Shown one piece after another: positions 17,156 through 27,500 of a DNA stretch of 64,000 nt. The stretch is from Duganella zoogloeoides (lineage in GTDB: Bacteria > Pseudomonadota > Gammaproteobacteria > Burkholderiales > Burkholderiaceae_D): positions 248,001 through 312,000 of the forward strand of contig NZ_CP140152.1 of NCBI RefSeq assembly GCF_034479515.1. Direction: 5' to 3'. Each line of letters starts with the position of its first letter. Position 1 is the first letter of the stretch. Both the position numbers and the translations under genes were made by a program. A model generated the notes under the pieces. It did no database searches. It was given only the letters and a program-made list of their open reading frames with translations, and was not told the origin of the DNA.

Positions 17156-18697
17156 TTAACCAAAGTGGGGCGCCTCATCGGGCGCATCTGGCGGATCGGC
17201 TGGCAGCGGGAAGGTCAGGCGGAACAGGCTGCCCGGCAGCTTGGCCAGTTGTGCGCGCGGATTGTTGAATACATCCACTTCGGCGCCGTGCTGCTGGGCG
17301 ATTTCGCGCACGATGGCCAGGCCCAGGCCGCTGCCTTCGGCAGTGTTGCCGAGGATGCGGTAAAACCGCTCGAACACGCGGGTGCGCTCGGCCGGCGGAA
17401 TGCCGGGGCCCGTGTCTTCCACTTCCAGCAGCGCATGGTCGTCGATATCGACGCGCACCCGCACGGTAACGCTGCCGCCGGCCGGCGTGTAGCGCAGCGC
17501 GTTGTCGATCAGGTTGGACAGCAGCTCGCGCAGCATGGTCGGATCGCCGGCGATGTGCACCGGTGCCGGCGGCTCTTCGTAGCCGAGGTCGATCTGCTGG
17601 ACGAACGACGCTTGCACCCAGTCGTGCACGGTGCTGCGCGCCAGCGCCGACAGCTCCAGTTGCACCATGCTGGAGCCAGCCTGCGGCTGGTTTTCCGCGC
17701 GGGCCAGGGCCAGCAGCTGGTTGACCAGCCGCGTGGCCGATTCCGAACTCTTGGCCAGTTGCTCGAGCGAGCGGTGGATTTCGTCGCTGTCGGTCTGGCG
17801 CAGCGCCAGCTCGGACTGCATGCGCATGCCGGCCAGCGGCGTGCGCATCTGGTGCGCGGCGTCGGCAATAAAGCGTTTTTGCATCTCGATGGTGTGGCCT
17901 AGCCGTTCGAGCATTTCGTTGAGCGAACCGACCAGCGGCGAAATTTCCTCCGGCACCAGGTTAGCCGCGATGGGGCTGAGGTCGTCCGACCCGCGTGCGC
18001 GTATGCGTTCCTGCAACTGCGCCAACGGAGAGAGCCCGCGCGACAGCGCAAACCACACCAGGGCCAGCACGATGGGCAGGATGATGAACTGCGGCAGGAT
18101 CACGCCCTTGATGATCTCGTTGGCGAGCTGGGCGCGCTTTTCCAGTGTTTCGGCCACTTGTACCAGCGCCAGCGGCGGATGGGGCGAGGGGGCGCTGTCG
18201 CTGGGTTCGACGCGGATGTGGATGTAGGCGACGCGCACCGGCGTGCCGTGCATGGTGTCGTTGCGGAAGCGCACGCTGCCGGCGCGGGCCTGGTCTTCGT
18301 CGGGATCGCTGCCGGGGTGGGGCAGGTCGCGGTCGCCGTCGATGGCGTCGCCGCGCGGCCCGAGGATCTGGAAATAGATGTTATCGACATCGTCGGCGCG
18401 CAGGATGTCGCGCGCGGCGCCGGACAAACCACGGATCAGCTTGCCATCGACCGAGCGCACCTGCTGCGCCAGCACGGTCACGCTGTCTTCCAGCGCATGG
18501 TCGAACGGTTGGTTGGCGATCGACTTGGCCACCAGGTACGTAATCGCGATGCTCATCGGCCACAGCAGCAGCAGCGGCGCCAGCATCCAGTCGAGGATCT
18601 CGCCGAACAGCGAGCGTTGCATGCTCTCGTCGGGCTCGACGACAGGCGGCTGGTACTCGGGGGCGTCGTCTCCCGCGTCGGCCGCCCGGTCGCTCAC
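17156..18697 (-). CDS. two-component sensor histidine kinase (TctE/QseC-like)
   Basis: The 513-residue inner-membrane kinase has a short cytoplasmic N-terminus, a first membrane helix (LAPLLLLWPMSIAITYLVA), a periplasmic sensor of about 140 residues, a second helix (FIILPIVLALVWFALSRG) and a HAMP-like linker. The H-box is FIADAAHQMRTPLAGMR, the N-box NLIDNALRYTPAGG, and the G-boxes DTGPGIPP and GSGLGLAIV. All key residues are present. It starts with GTG overlapping the response-regulator stop (GTGA). Position directly upstream of the symporter genes suggests that it senses the transported solute. Confidence 0.92.
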   Translation of the reverse strand: MSDRAADAGDDAPEYQPPVVEPDESMQRSLFGEILDWMLAPLLLLWPMSIAITYLVAKSIANQPFDHALEDSVTVLAQQVRSVDGKLIRGLSGAARDILRADDVDNIYFQILGPRGDAIDGDRDLPHPGSDPDEDQARAGSVRFRNDTMHGTPVRVAYIHIRVEPSDSAPSPHPPLALVQVAETLEKRAQLANEIIKGVILPQFIILPIVLALVWFALSRGLSPLAQLQERIRARGSDDLSPIAANLVPEEISPLVGSLNEMLERLGHTIEMQKRFIADAAHQMRTPLAGMRMQSELALRQTDSDEIHRSLEQLAKSSESATRLVNQLLALARAENQPQAGSSMVQLELSALARSTVHDWVQASFVQQIDLGYEEPPAPVHIAGDPTMLRELLSNLIDNALRYTPAGGSVTVRVRVDIDDHALLEVEDTGPGIPPAERTRVFERFYRILGNTAEGSGLGLAIVREIAQQHGAEVDVFNNPRAQLAKLPGSLFRLTFPLPADPPDAPDEAPHFG

Positions 18698-19404
18698 TTG
18701 ACCGCGTCTCCGGCGTCGACGGCGACAGCCTTCGCTTCAGAATATTTTTCCAGGCAATAGCCGAGGCCGCGCACGGTGACGATGCGCACGCCGCCCACCT
18801 CGATCTTCTTGCGCAGCCGGTGCACATACACCTCGATGGCGTTGTTGCTCACCTCTTCTCCCCATTCGCACAGGTGATCGACCAGTTGCTCCTTGGAAAC
18901 CAGGCGGCCGGTGCGGGCCAGCAGAATTTCCAGCAAGCCCAGCTCGCGCGCCGACAGGTCCAGCATCTGCTCGTTGATATAGGCGCTGCGGCCCACCTGG
19001 TCGTACGACAGCGGACCGTGCTTGATCACGGTGGCGCCACCGCCCGCGCCACGGCGGGTGAGGGCGCGCACCCGCGCTTCGAGTTCCGACAGCGCAAACG
19101 GCTTGGCCATGTAGTCGTCGGCGCCCAGGTCGAGGCCGTTGACACGCTGCTCGATCGAATCGGCGGCGGTCAGGATCAGCACCGGCAGCAGCGAACCGCG
19201 CGAGCGCAAGCGGCGCAGCACTTCCAGACCCGACAGCTTGGGCAGGCCCAGGTCGAGGATCAACAGATCGAATTCCTGGGTGGAGAGGGCGGTATCGGCC
19301 TCCTGGCCGTTGCGCACGCAATCGATGGCGTAGCCGGACTGGCGCAGCGAGCGGGTGAGCCCGTCGGCGAGAACGCCGTCATCTTCGGCAAGTAATATAC
19401 GCAT
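18694..19404 (-). CDS. OmpR/PhoB-family response regulator (TctD-like)
   Basis: The 236-residue regulator has a receiver domain (RILLAEDDGVLADGL, phospho-acceptor Asp in LLILDLGLPKLSG, Lys in DYMAKPFAL) and a C-terminal winged helix (LSARELGLLEILLARTG, then EVYVHRLRKKIE and VRGLGYCL). The start MRILLAEDD at 19404 is chosen because conserved sequence begins there; the frame is open for 39 more codons without family similarity. It leads the regulator-kinase-DUF4212-symporter gene run and is divergent from recA. Confidence 0.93.
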   Translation of the reverse strand: MRILLAEDDGVLADGLTRSLRQSGYAIDCVRNGQEADTALSTQEFDLLILDLGLPKLSGLEVLRRLRSRGSLLPVLILTAADSIEQRVNGLDLGADDYMAKPFALSELEARVRALTRRGAGGGATVIKHGPLSYDQVGRSAYINEQMLDLSARELGLLEILLARTGRLVSKEQLVDHLCEWGEEVSNNAIEVYVHRLRKKIEVGGVRIVTVRGLGYCLEKYSEAKAVAVDAGDAVK

Positions 19405-19544
19405 GTGGATACTCCGGGTGCACTGGGGCAAAGACTCAAGCCGGTATTGTGTTGGATTTTTTGCTTGCTGGCGAATTTTTGCACGGCGCCCGGGCGCCGC
19501 CAAAATTAATCGACATTTCAATCAAATCGCGCTTGCGCTTATCA

Positions 19545-19560
19545 CTGTTTTTTTATACAG
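19545..19560 (+). promoter_or_regulatory. LexA (SOS) box of recA
   Basis: CTGTTTTTTTATACAG is a full CTGT-N8-ACAG LexA operator. It lies 49 nt upstream of the recA ATG and overlaps a TATACA -10-like sequence (19554-19559), so bound LexA would block the promoter. Confidence 0.85.
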
Positions 19561-19609
19561 TACTACCTGTACCGACAAATTGTCACCACCAACTGGTTGA
19601 AAGCACATT

Positions 19610-20713
19610 ATGGACGATAAAAAAGCTGTAGTACCCGCATCCGAGAAAGCCAAGGCGCTGGCCGCCGCGCTGGCTCAGATTGAGAAGCAGTTCGGCAAAG
19701 GTTCCGTCATGCGCATGGATGCCAGTGCGCCGATCGAAGAAGTACAGGTGGTCTCCACCGGTTCGCTGGGCCTGGACGTGGCGCTGGGCGTCGGCGGCCT
19801 GCCGCGCGGTCGCGTGGTGGAAATCTACGGCCCTGAATCCTCGGGCAAAACCACGCTCACCTTGCAAACCATCGCGGAAATGCAAAAACTGGGCGGCACC
19901 TGCGCGTTTATCGACGCCGAGCACGCACTGGACGTCACGTACGCGCAAAAGCTGGGCGTCAACCTGAGCGATCTGCTGATCTCGCAACCGGACACCGGCG
20001 AACAAGCGCTGGAAATCTGCGACGCCCTGGTGCGTTCCGGTTCGGTGGACATGGTCGTGATCGACTCGGTCGCCGCGCTGACCCCGCGCGCCGAGATCGA
20101 AGGCGACATGGGCGATTCGCTGCCAGGTTTGCAGGCACGTTTGATGTCGCAAGCACTGCGCAAGCTTACCGGTTCGATCAACCGCACCAACACCCTGGTC
20201 ATCTTCATCAACCAGATCCGCATGAAAATCGGCGTCATGTTCGGCAGCCCGGAAACCACCACCGGCGGTAACGCGCTGAAGTTCTACGCCTCCGTGCGCC
20301 TGGACATCCGCCGTACCGGTTCGATCAAGTCCGGCGACGAAGTCATCGGTAACGAAACCAAGGTCAAGGTCGTCAAGAACAAGATCGCGCCACCGTTCAA
20401 GGAAGCGCACTTCGACATCCTGTACGGCGCCGGCACCTCGCGCGAAGGCGAAATCCTGGACCTGGGCGTGGAAGCGAAGATCGTCGAGAAATCGGGTTCG
20501 TGGTACAGCTACAACGGCGAACGCGTCGGCCAAGGCAAGGACAACGCCCGCATCTTCCTGCAAGAGCGCCCGCAACTGGCGTGGGAAATCGAAAACCGCG
20601 TGCGCGAATCGCTGGGCGTACGCTCGCTGCCGCCACTGGCGCCAGTGGCCGCTGAAAAGCCTGATACTGTCGTCAAGCTCAAGCCTTCCAAGGGCGAAGC
20701 TGACGCGGCGTAA
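19610..20713 (+). CDS. recA: recombinase RecA
   Basis: RecA forms filaments on single-stranded DNA, drives strand exchange and triggers LexA self-cleavage. The 367-residue protein is nearly canonical: [20 protein letters not shown] at the start, Walker [11 protein letters not shown], Walker [11 protein letters not shown], the L2 loop [20 protein letters not shown], and a C-terminal domain ending in a Lys/Glu/Asp-rich tail. It is under a LexA box and followed by a hairpin and recX, the usual SOS pair. Confidence 0.99.
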   Translation: MDDKKAVVPASEKAKALAAALAQIEKQFGKGSVMRMDASAPIEEVQVVSTGSLGLDVALGVGGLPRGRVVEIYGPESSGKTTLTLQTIAEMQKLGGTCAFIDAEHALDVTYAQKLGVNLSDLLISQPDTGEQALEICDALVRSGSVDMVVIDSVAALTPRAEIEGDMGDSLPGLQARLMSQALRKLTGSINRTNTLVIFINQIRMKIGVMFGSPETTTGGNALKFYASVRLDIRRTGSIKSGDEVIGNETKVKVVKNKIAPPFKEAHFDILYGAGTSREGEILDLGVEAKIVEKSGSWYSYNGERVGQGKDNARIFLQERPQLAWEIENRVRESLGVRSLPPLAPVAAEKPDTVVKLKPSKGEADAA

Positions 20714-20735
20714 GTCTTAACAGTTAGCAGTCGAG

Positions 20736-20767
20736 CCGTCACCCCCCCGCTTTCGCGAGGGTGACGG
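20736..20767 (+). terminator. hairpin between recA and recX
   Basis: CCGTCACCC (20736-20744) pairs with GGGTGACGG (20759-20767), a 9-bp stem. Only two T follow, so this is probably a partial terminator or attenuator that lowers recX expression relative to recA, as known for recAX operons. Confidence 0.6.
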
Positions 20768-20795
20768 TTCTCACCTCAAAGTTCAGAGGTTCCCC

Positions 20796-21251
20796 ATGCC
20801 CCGTCCCCCCCTCAGCCTCAAAGGTCGCGCCCTGCGCTACCTGTCCCAGCGCGAGCACAGCCGTCTCGAACTGTCACGCAAGCTCGCACGCTATGCCGAA
20901 GACACCGACGACATCGACGCCTTGCTCGACCTGCTCGAAAAAAACAACTGGCTGTCGCAAGAACGTTTTTCCGAATCGCTGATCCACCGCCGTTCTGCCC
21001 GCTTTGGCAACGCCCGCATCATGGCCGAGCTGCAAAGCCACGGCGTACAGGGCGAAGCGCTGCAAGGCCTCAAGGAAAGCCTGGCCGACACCGAGACCGC
21101 GCGCTGCTGCGAGATCTGGGAACGCAAGTTCGGCGAAGTGGCCACCGACCCCGAAGGACGCAACAAGCAAATGCGCTTCCTGCTGCAACGCGGCTTCTCC
21201 CAGCGCGCCATTCGCACCGCCATGAAGGGTACGGCCGATTTCGACCAGTGA
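20796..21251 (+). CDS. recX: recombination regulator RecX
   Basis: RecX binds RecA filaments and caps or dismantles them. The 151-residue protein has the three-helix repeat pattern of the family: [19 protein letters not shown] near the N-terminus, the [20 protein letters not shown] segment with the conserved Arg-rich R-x-x-x-G-x-x-x-I stretch, and [18 protein letters not shown] at the end. Position after recA is standard. Confidence 0.95.
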   Translation: MPRPPLSLKGRALRYLSQREHSRLELSRKLARYAEDTDDIDALLDLLEKNNWLSQERFSESLIHRRSARFGNARIMAELQSHGVQGEALQGLKESLADTETARCCEIWERKFGEVATDPEGRNKQMRFLLQRGFSQRAIRTAMKGTADFDQ

Positions 21252-21350
21252 TTGCCGATATTTCCAGTGTGAATGCCTGTAAATACCCCTGCCAGCGCCA
21301 ACGGTTTATCGCCAGATGTCATATGACACGTATCAACTCGGTCTGGGGTG

Positions 21351-21721
21351 TGCTACACTTTTACGGTTTTTGCAGCACCGTGGGTGCGGTGGTTGTCCGT
21401 AGAAGCTACGACAACGTATATTTTTTATAAGAGAAATGTACAGGGCTGCTAACTAATCATGCCGCGCGAGCGGTATTCATCTTATGTCATTGTCGATTCC
21501 TGTTCCTCGTCGTGCGTCCCGCACGCGCGCGATCGCCGCCAGAGCGTGTACACGCCATGGCGGACCGCATGGTATCGATGCCGGTTACACCCTCCTCATG
21601 CACCCCCCGATTTGCCTTGCCGCCAGTACGATCAGCGACCGGGCCATAGTTTTACCCGAGCATCACACTATTCCGCAGTCTTAATCGATTTTTACACATC
21701 AGCATCAGAAGGGAAGCCAGC
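21351..21721 (+). promoter_or_regulatory. sucCD promoter and long structured leader
   Basis: An extended -10 (TGC-TACACT, 21351-21359) gives a predicted transcript with a leader of about 355 nt before sucC. The leader contains a hairpin at 21392-21415 (GTTGTCCGTAG against CTACGACAAC, one bulged C, loop AAG) followed by an A/T-rich stretch. A 66-codon open frame at 21484-21684 has no ribosome-binding site and no recognisable similarity, so I treat the region as noncoding. A regulatory RNA or small-RNA target site is possible. Confidence 0.45.
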
Positions 21722-22891
21722 ATGAAGATCCATGAGTATCAAGGCAAAGAAATCCTCCGGAAATACGGAGTGACGGTACCACGCGGTATTCCGTGCCTGT
21801 CCGTCGACGAGGCAGTAAAAGCTGCTGAAACCTTGGGCGGCCCGGTCTGGGTTGTAAAAGCACAAATCCACGCCGGTGGCCGTGGTAAAGGCGGCGGCGT
21901 GAAAGTCGCAAAATCGCTGGAACAAGTTAAAGAATTCTCCGAGCAAATCCTGGGCATGCAACTGGTCACGCACCAGACCGGTCCAGAAGGCCAAAAAGTA
22001 CGTCGCCTGCTGATCGAAGAAGGCGCAGACATCAACAAGGAACTGTACGTATCGCTGGTCACCGACCGCGTATCGCAGCGCGTTGTTCTGATGGCCTCGT
22101 CGGAAGGCGGCATGGACATCGAAGAAGTGGCTGAATCGCACCCGGAACTGCTGCACTCGATCGCCATCGATCCAAAAGTCGGCCTGACCGACGCCGAAGC
22201 TGCCGGCATCGCCGCCAAGATCGGCGTACCAGAAGCCTCGATCCCTGACGCCGTCACCAACCTGCAAGGCCTGTACAAAGCCTACTGGGAAACCGACTCG
22301 TCGCTGGCCGAAATCAACCCGCTGATCCTGACCGGTTCGGGCAAGGTTATCGCCCTGGACGCCAAGTTCAACTTCGATGCCAACGCACTGTTCCGTCAAC
22401 CGGAAATCGTCGCTTACCGCGATCTGGACGAAGAAGATCCAGCTGAAGTCGAAGCGTCGAAATTCGACCTCGCTTACATCTCGCTCGACGGCAACATCGG
22501 CTGCCTGGTGAACGGCGCCGGCCTGGCCATGGCCACCATGGACACCATCAAGCTGTTCGGCGGCGAGCCGGCCAACTTCCTCGACGTCGGCGGTGGCGCC
22601 ACGGCTGAGAAAGTGACCGAAGCCTTCAAGATCATGCTGAAAAACCCAGGCCTGAAAGCCATCCTGGTGAACATCTTCGGTGGCATCATGCGTTGCGACG
22701 TGATCGCCGAAGGCGTGATCACCGCAGTGAAAGCCGTGTCGCTGAACGTGCCGCTGGTCGTGCGCATGAAGGGCACCAACGAAGATCTGGGCAAGAAGAT
22801 GCTGGCCGATTCCGGTCTGCCGATCATCGCAGCCGACACCATGGAAGAAGCAGCGAAGAGCGTTGTTGCAGCTGCTGCCGGTCAAGCTTAA
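21722..22891 (+). CDS. sucC: succinyl-CoA synthetase (ADP-forming) beta subunit
   Basis: SucC and SucD form the TCA-cycle enzyme that interconverts succinyl-CoA and succinate with nucleotide phosphorylation. The 389-residue beta subunit has the ATP-grasp domain ([33 protein letters not shown]) and the C-terminal ligase domain ([18 protein letters not shown], then [17 protein letters not shown]). An AAGGGAAG Shine-Dalgarno precedes the ATG. It is 13 nt from sucD. Confidence 0.98.
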   Translation: MKIHEYQGKEILRKYGVTVPRGIPCLSVDEAVKAAETLGGPVWVVKAQIHAGGRGKGGGVKVAKSLEQVKEFSEQILGMQLVTHQTGPEGQKVRRLLIEEGADINKELYVSLVTDRVSQRVVLMASSEGGMDIEEVAESHPELLHSIAIDPKVGLTDAEAAGIAAKIGVPEASIPDAVTNLQGLYKAYWETDSSLAEINPLILTGSGKVIALDAKFNFDANALFRQPEIVAYRDLDEEDPAEVEASKFDLAYISLDGNIGCLVNGAGLAMATMDTIKLFGGEPANFLDVGGGATAEKVTEAFKIMLKNPGLKAILVNIFGGIMRCDVIAEGVITAVKAVSLNVPLVVRMKGTNEDLGKKMLADSGLPIIAADTMEEAAKSVVAAAAGQA

Positions 22892-22904
22892 TTAAGGAAT
22901 CACT

Positions 22905-23786
22905 ATGTCCATTCTGATCAATAAAGATACCAAAGTCGTCACCCAAGGTATTACCGGTAAAACCGGCCAATTCCACACCCGCGGTTGCCGCGACTACGCG
23001 AACGGCAAAAATGCCTTCGTGGCAGGCGTGAACCCAAAGAAAGCCGGCGAAGACTTCGAAGGCATTCCAATTTTCGCTAACGTTGCAGAAGCGAAAAAAG
23101 AAACCGGCGCCAACGTGTCGGTCATCTACGTCCCACCAGCAGGCGCAGCCGCCGCAATCTGGGAAGCCGTAGAAGCCGAGCTGGACCTGGCAATTTGCAT
23201 TACCGAAGGCATTCCAGTGCGCGACATGATGGCACTGAAAGACCGCATGGCCAAAGCCGGTTCGAAAACCCTGCTGCTGGGCCCTAACTGCCCAGGCCTG
23301 ATCACCCCTGACGAAATCAAGATCGGCATCATGCCAGGTCACATCCATAAAAAGGGTCGTATCGGCGTCGTGTCGCGTTCGGGTACCCTGACCTATGAAG
23401 CAGTGGGTCAGCTGACCGCACTGGGCCTGGGCCAATCGTCGGCAGTTGGTATCGGCGGCGACCCGATCAACGGTCTGAAGCACATCGACGTCATGAAGAT
23501 GTTCAACGACGATCCTGATACCGACGCGGTCATCATGATCGGCGAAATCGGTGGTCCGGACGAAGCCAACGCGGCTTATTGGATCAAAGACAACATGAAA
23601 AAACCAGTGGTCGGCTTCATCGCCGGTGTGACCGCTCCTCCGGGCAAGCGCATGGGCCACGCCGGCGCGCTGATCTCCGGCGGCGCTGACACCGCACAAG
23701 CCAAACTGGAAATCATGGAAGCTTGCGGCATCACCGTTACCAAGAACCCGTCGGAAATGGCGCGTCTGCTGAAAGCCATGCTGTAA
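22905..23786 (+). CDS. sucD: succinyl-CoA synthetase alpha subunit
   Basis: The 293-residue alpha subunit carries the CoA-binding Rossmann domain (TKVVTQGITGKTGQFHTRGC) and the active-site His, expected in the GHAGALISGG segment that is phosphorylated during catalysis. Length and sequence are typical. It closes the sucCD operon and is followed by a strong terminator. Confidence 0.98.
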   Translation: MSILINKDTKVVTQGITGKTGQFHTRGCRDYANGKNAFVAGVNPKKAGEDFEGIPIFANVAEAKKETGANVSVIYVPPAGAAAAIWEAVEAELDLAICITEGIPVRDMMALKDRMAKAGSKTLLLGPNCPGLITPDEIKIGIMPGHIHKKGRIGVVSRSGTLTYEAVGQLTALGLGQSSAVGIGGDPINGLKHIDVMKMFNDDPDTDAVIMIGEIGGPDEANAAYWIKDNMKKPVVGFIAGVTAPPGKRMGHAGALISGGADTAQAKLEIMEACGITVTKNPSEMARLLKAML

Positions 23787-23810
23787 TCACAGGCTTTACT
23801 GCAACATAAC

Positions 23811-23840
23811 AAAAGGGAGCCCTGTGCTCCCTTTTGTCAT
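23811..23840 (+). terminator. intrinsic terminator after sucD
   Basis: AAAAGGGAGC and GCTCCCTTTT form a perfect 10-bp stem around CCTGT, and further T follow shortly after. It is near-symmetric. Confidence 0.9.
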
Positions 23841-23944
23841 TTTTGATTGACGAAAATTGTCAGCGCTGACAAATCGCGCCAGCGCGACTGACAAAAAACG
23901 GCAGTTTTGGTGCTGCCGCCGCATGGTTTGCCCCGGCGTAAAGC

Positions 23945-23960
23945 TGGCACGGCGATTGCG
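23945..23960 (+). promoter_or_regulatory. sigma-54 promoter of the pilin gene
   Basis: TGGCACGGCGATTGCG fits the sigma-54 pattern TGGCAC-N5-TTGCA at 15 of 16 constrained positions and spacing. It lies 48 nt upstream of the pilin ATG. PilA genes of this group are usually transcribed from such promoters under the PilS/PilR system; PilSR is not in this window. Confidence 0.8.
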
Positions 23961-24007
23961 ATATCTCAGGTGTGACACTGACCCATCTCAACCCCGGAGA
24001 CGCAACC

Positions 24008-24505
24008 ATGAAATCCCTCAAACACATGAAGTCCATGAAATCCCAGGCCCAGGCCGGCTTTACCCTGATCGAACTGATGATCGTGGTGGCCATTATCGGC
24101 ATCCTGGCGGCTGTCGCGATTCCTGCTTACAGCAATTACACGGTCAAGGCCAAAGTCGCCAACATCCTTGCAGCAGCGGACGCGACCAAAACCGCCGTGG
24201 CGCTGTGCGCCCAGGAAGCTGGCGGCGCAGTCACCAATTGCACGTCCGGCTCGAATGGGGTTCCGACTGTGACGGCCACCAAGGAAGTGGCCTCCGGCTC
24301 CGTTACCGGAGGCACCATCACCCTGGTGCTGGCCGAGGGCGTCGCTACTGACTCCAAGGACAAGACTGTTACTTTTACGCCGGTCATCGATGCTGGCGCT
24401 ACCAGCGTGAGCTGGACCGTCGATACCACCTTGGCTAACGCAGCAGCAGTCGAAGCGTTGAAGAAAAACAATAAAACAGCCGTCACCACCCCAGCAGGTA
24501 GCTAA
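24008..24505 (+). CDS. pilA: type IV pilin (PilA-like major pilin)
   Basis: The 165-residue prepilin has a long 21-residue basic leader ending in AQAG, then the class III signal: cleavage before [20 protein letters not shown], with Glu at mature position 5. A variable head domain follows, rich in Ala, Thr and Val, with two Cys 14 residues apart ([13 protein letters not shown]) that may form a small disulphide loop. There is no C-terminal D-region disulphide of the usual kind, so this may be a minor or variant pilin. The ATG at 24008 has GGAG upstream; the frame is open to 23972 before it. Confidence 0.9.
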   Translation: MKSLKHMKSMKSQAQAGFTLIELMIVVAIIGILAAVAIPAYSNYTVKAKVANILAAADATKTAVALCAQEAGGAVTNCTSGSNGVPTVTATKEVASGSVTGGTITLVLAEGVATDSKDKTVTFTPVIDAGATSVSWTVDTTLANAAAVEALKKNNKTAVTTPAGS

Positions 24506-24512
24506 CACGGCA

Positions 24513-24543
24513 AGAGGAATCGGCCATGCGCCGATTCCTCTCG
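24513..24543. terminator. terminator hairpin between the pilin and GH2 genes
   Basis: AGAGGAATCGGC and GCCGATTCCTCT form a perfect 12-bp stem around CATGC between two convergent genes. The T-run is short, but stem strength and position support a shared terminator. Confidence 0.75.
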
Positions 24544-24547
24544 TGGG

Positions 24548-27500
24548 CTATTGATCGTAACTGTGGAAAAACGGTTGTAATACTTCCCCCGCCGCACCCG
24601 GCGCACCCACCCAGCCTTGCAAGGTGTCGGGCCAGGCGCCCGCCAGCGGCAGCAGCATGAACCGGCCGGAGATTTCTTCCACCTTGTCCAGCGCGACAAT
24701 GGTTTCCGGCTGGGTTCCCTTATTCCCCAAGCCCCCGATGACCGCGTTGTGACTGAGCAGCGTGCGCGCGCCGTGGCGCTCGACCGCCACATCGGCGGCC
24801 GACAGCGCCAGCGCAAAACCAGCACCGGCAGCGTCCGACAAGACCGCCAATTCAGTCTGGCGCCGGTTGCCCTGAAAGCGCAGATCGGCGCGATTCTGGT
24901 GGTACACGCCGAATTCGTTCAATTGATCCTTGCCCGGGTAGCCGGCATACGGTCCCTGGCCGATCCAGTGGAACTCACCGATGCCCGCCGGCGCCACCAG
25001 CGACAAGCCCGCTTCCGAGACGATGGCGCCCGGCGCCAGCGGGCGATACGCATAGCTGACGGCAATCGCTCCCTTGCCATCGATCTCGAGCGTGTAACCA
25101 CCGCTCAAACCTTGCTCCTTGCTGATTGCGGCAATGGCGTCGCCGGTGGGCAGCAGGTCGTCGGGTAATGCATTTTTTTGCGTTGCCATTGTCGTTGCAG
25201 CAGTCGCCGCCGCCGCCGCAGTCGCCGTCGCTGCAGTCGTCGCAGCCGTTGTCGTCGCAGTCGCCGCCGCAGTCGCCGACGCCGTGGCCGCATGTGCAGC
25301 CATGGGCAGGCGTAAGGCATCCGCCACCGCCGCAGCAACCTTGGGCAAGCGATACGTCGCCTGCACCGACAGCCGTACGCGGTCGCCAAGCTGCTCGGCC
25401 CGGATCACCGGCTGCTCGGCCTGTTCCAGTATCGACGCCGGCCAGGCGCCGGACTTGGCCGCACCCAGCGCCTCGGCCATGGTGAACTTGCGGCCGCCAT
25501 GCGGGTAGAGGCCATCGACCAGCACCCGGCCAGCGCGGTCGCGGATCGTCAGCGCACCGGTCGCGCGTTGCACGCTCAACACCCATTGTGACGTGGTAAT
25601 GGACACCACGCCGGCCTCGTCTGCCAGCACCGGCGCCGGGGCCGGCGCTTTAGCGGCGGTCCAGTCGAATTGAGACGGTGCCGCGCGCAGCAGGCGCAAG
25701 CTGCGTTCATTGATTTGCAGGCCGTGTTCATCCACCGCGCGCAGCTGCACGACCAGCACATCGGTGAGCGACGCGGCCGGCGCCGGAATGTCCACCGCGA
25801 TCGTGGTGGCCTGGCTGGAACGCGCCGGTGCCGACAGTGCTTGCTGGCCTTGCTGGCGCGTCACACCGTTCTGTTGCAAAGCCCAGTGCAGGGTGATGCC
25901 CTGCAAGCTGCGAAAGTCGTGGCGGTTTTCCAGCGTGACAGCGACGCGTTGCGGACCGGCTGCTACCCGCGCCGTGCGTTCGACGAACTGGACCGGCGCA
26001 TACACCTTGCGCATCTGCCAGAAATCCACCTGCGGCGTGCGGTCGGCATAGACCAGGCCGTCGGCGCCGTCGAGACCGTGGGTGTCGTAGAACTGGTGGG
26101 CGTCGCGCCAGGCGTACTGGGTCGATTGGCCGGGATCGGCCGGCGTGCTGCTCCGGCGCAGCAAGCCCTGGTCGTGGAAATGCCAGATCGAGCCGCCCGC
26201 GAATACCGGGTTCGCTTGCAGGATCGCCCACTGGTCCTGGATGCGGTCGCTGGCCAGGCCCAGCCCGTGCGCGTACTCGGTCAGGATGGTCGGGCGCATG
26301 AGTTTGGACGCGTAGCCGGTCAGTGTGGCGTTGCTCGGGTAGTGCGGCGAGTACAGGTCCACGAACGGCGGGATCTGCTCGTAGTTTTTGGCGAAATAGC
26401 TGCCGATCTTGGGCAGCGTGATCGGCCGGGTGGGATCGAGCTGTTTGACCAGCCGGCCGGCGTCGAGCTCGAAGTCGTTGTGCGGATTCTCGTTGCCGAT
26501 GCTCCAGATAATTACCGACGCATGGTTCTTGTCGCGCATGACGGTTGCGCGGGCGCGGGCCAGGATATTGTCGCGGTAGGCGGGATTGTCGAGGTTTTTT
26601 TCGCCGTGTCCGATGGCTACCTCGTCCATCACATAAAAGCCGAGTTCGTCGCAGAGTTCGAGCAGGCGCGGGTGGGGCGGGTAGTGCGACGTGCGCACGT
26701 AGTTGACGTTCGCCTGCTTCATCAGCGCCAGGTCTTGCCGCATCTGCGCCTCGGTCACGGCGCGGCCGGTGACGGGATCGAGATCATGGTGATTGACGCC
26801 GCGCAGCTTGACCGGCTTGCCGTTGACCAGCAACTGCTTGCCGACGACCTTGACTTCACGCAGACCGACGCGTTGCTCGACGGTCTGTATGGTTTTGCCT
26901 TGCTGCTTCACGCTCAGCACCAGGCGGTACAGTGTTGGCGTTTCGGCGGTCCAAAGTTGCGGCTGGGTGATGCGTAGCGTTGCGCCCAGGCTGAGGCGGT
27001 CGTGGTCTGCGGTAATACGCGTAGCGACACCCCTGAGCACCTGCTGCGCAATGCGTTTGCCCTTCGCATCAAACAGTTCGGCATGTACCATCGCACCAGG
27101 GGCGTTCAGTTGCACATCGACCGTAAGTCGGGCAGCGCCATCTTGCAGCGACGTCGTGGTGGTCAGGTCACGCATGTGCACGTCCGGCAGCGACATCAAG
27201 GTTACATCGCGATAAATCCCCGACAGCGACCAGTCGTCGTTGAGGTCGAATTCGTAGCCGAGCGGTTTGGTGGTCACGCGCACGGCTACCATGTTCCGGT
27301 CTTGCAGCAAATCGGTGACATCGAAGGTATGGCGATTGAACGCGCTGGCCGACGACGCGCCGGCCAGCTTGCCGTTGACCCATACCTGGTAGCCGAAGGC
27401 CACGCCGTCGAAGCGCAGGAAGGTGCGCCGCCCCTGCCAGTTTTTCGGCACCGTGAACGTGCGGCGATACAGGCCAAGGCCATCCTTGAGATTGTCGCCA

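Noticed and set aside
21484..21684. A 66-codon open frame in the sucCD leader
   Set aside because: There is no Shine-Dalgarno before it, composition is not protein-like, and I recognise no similarity.
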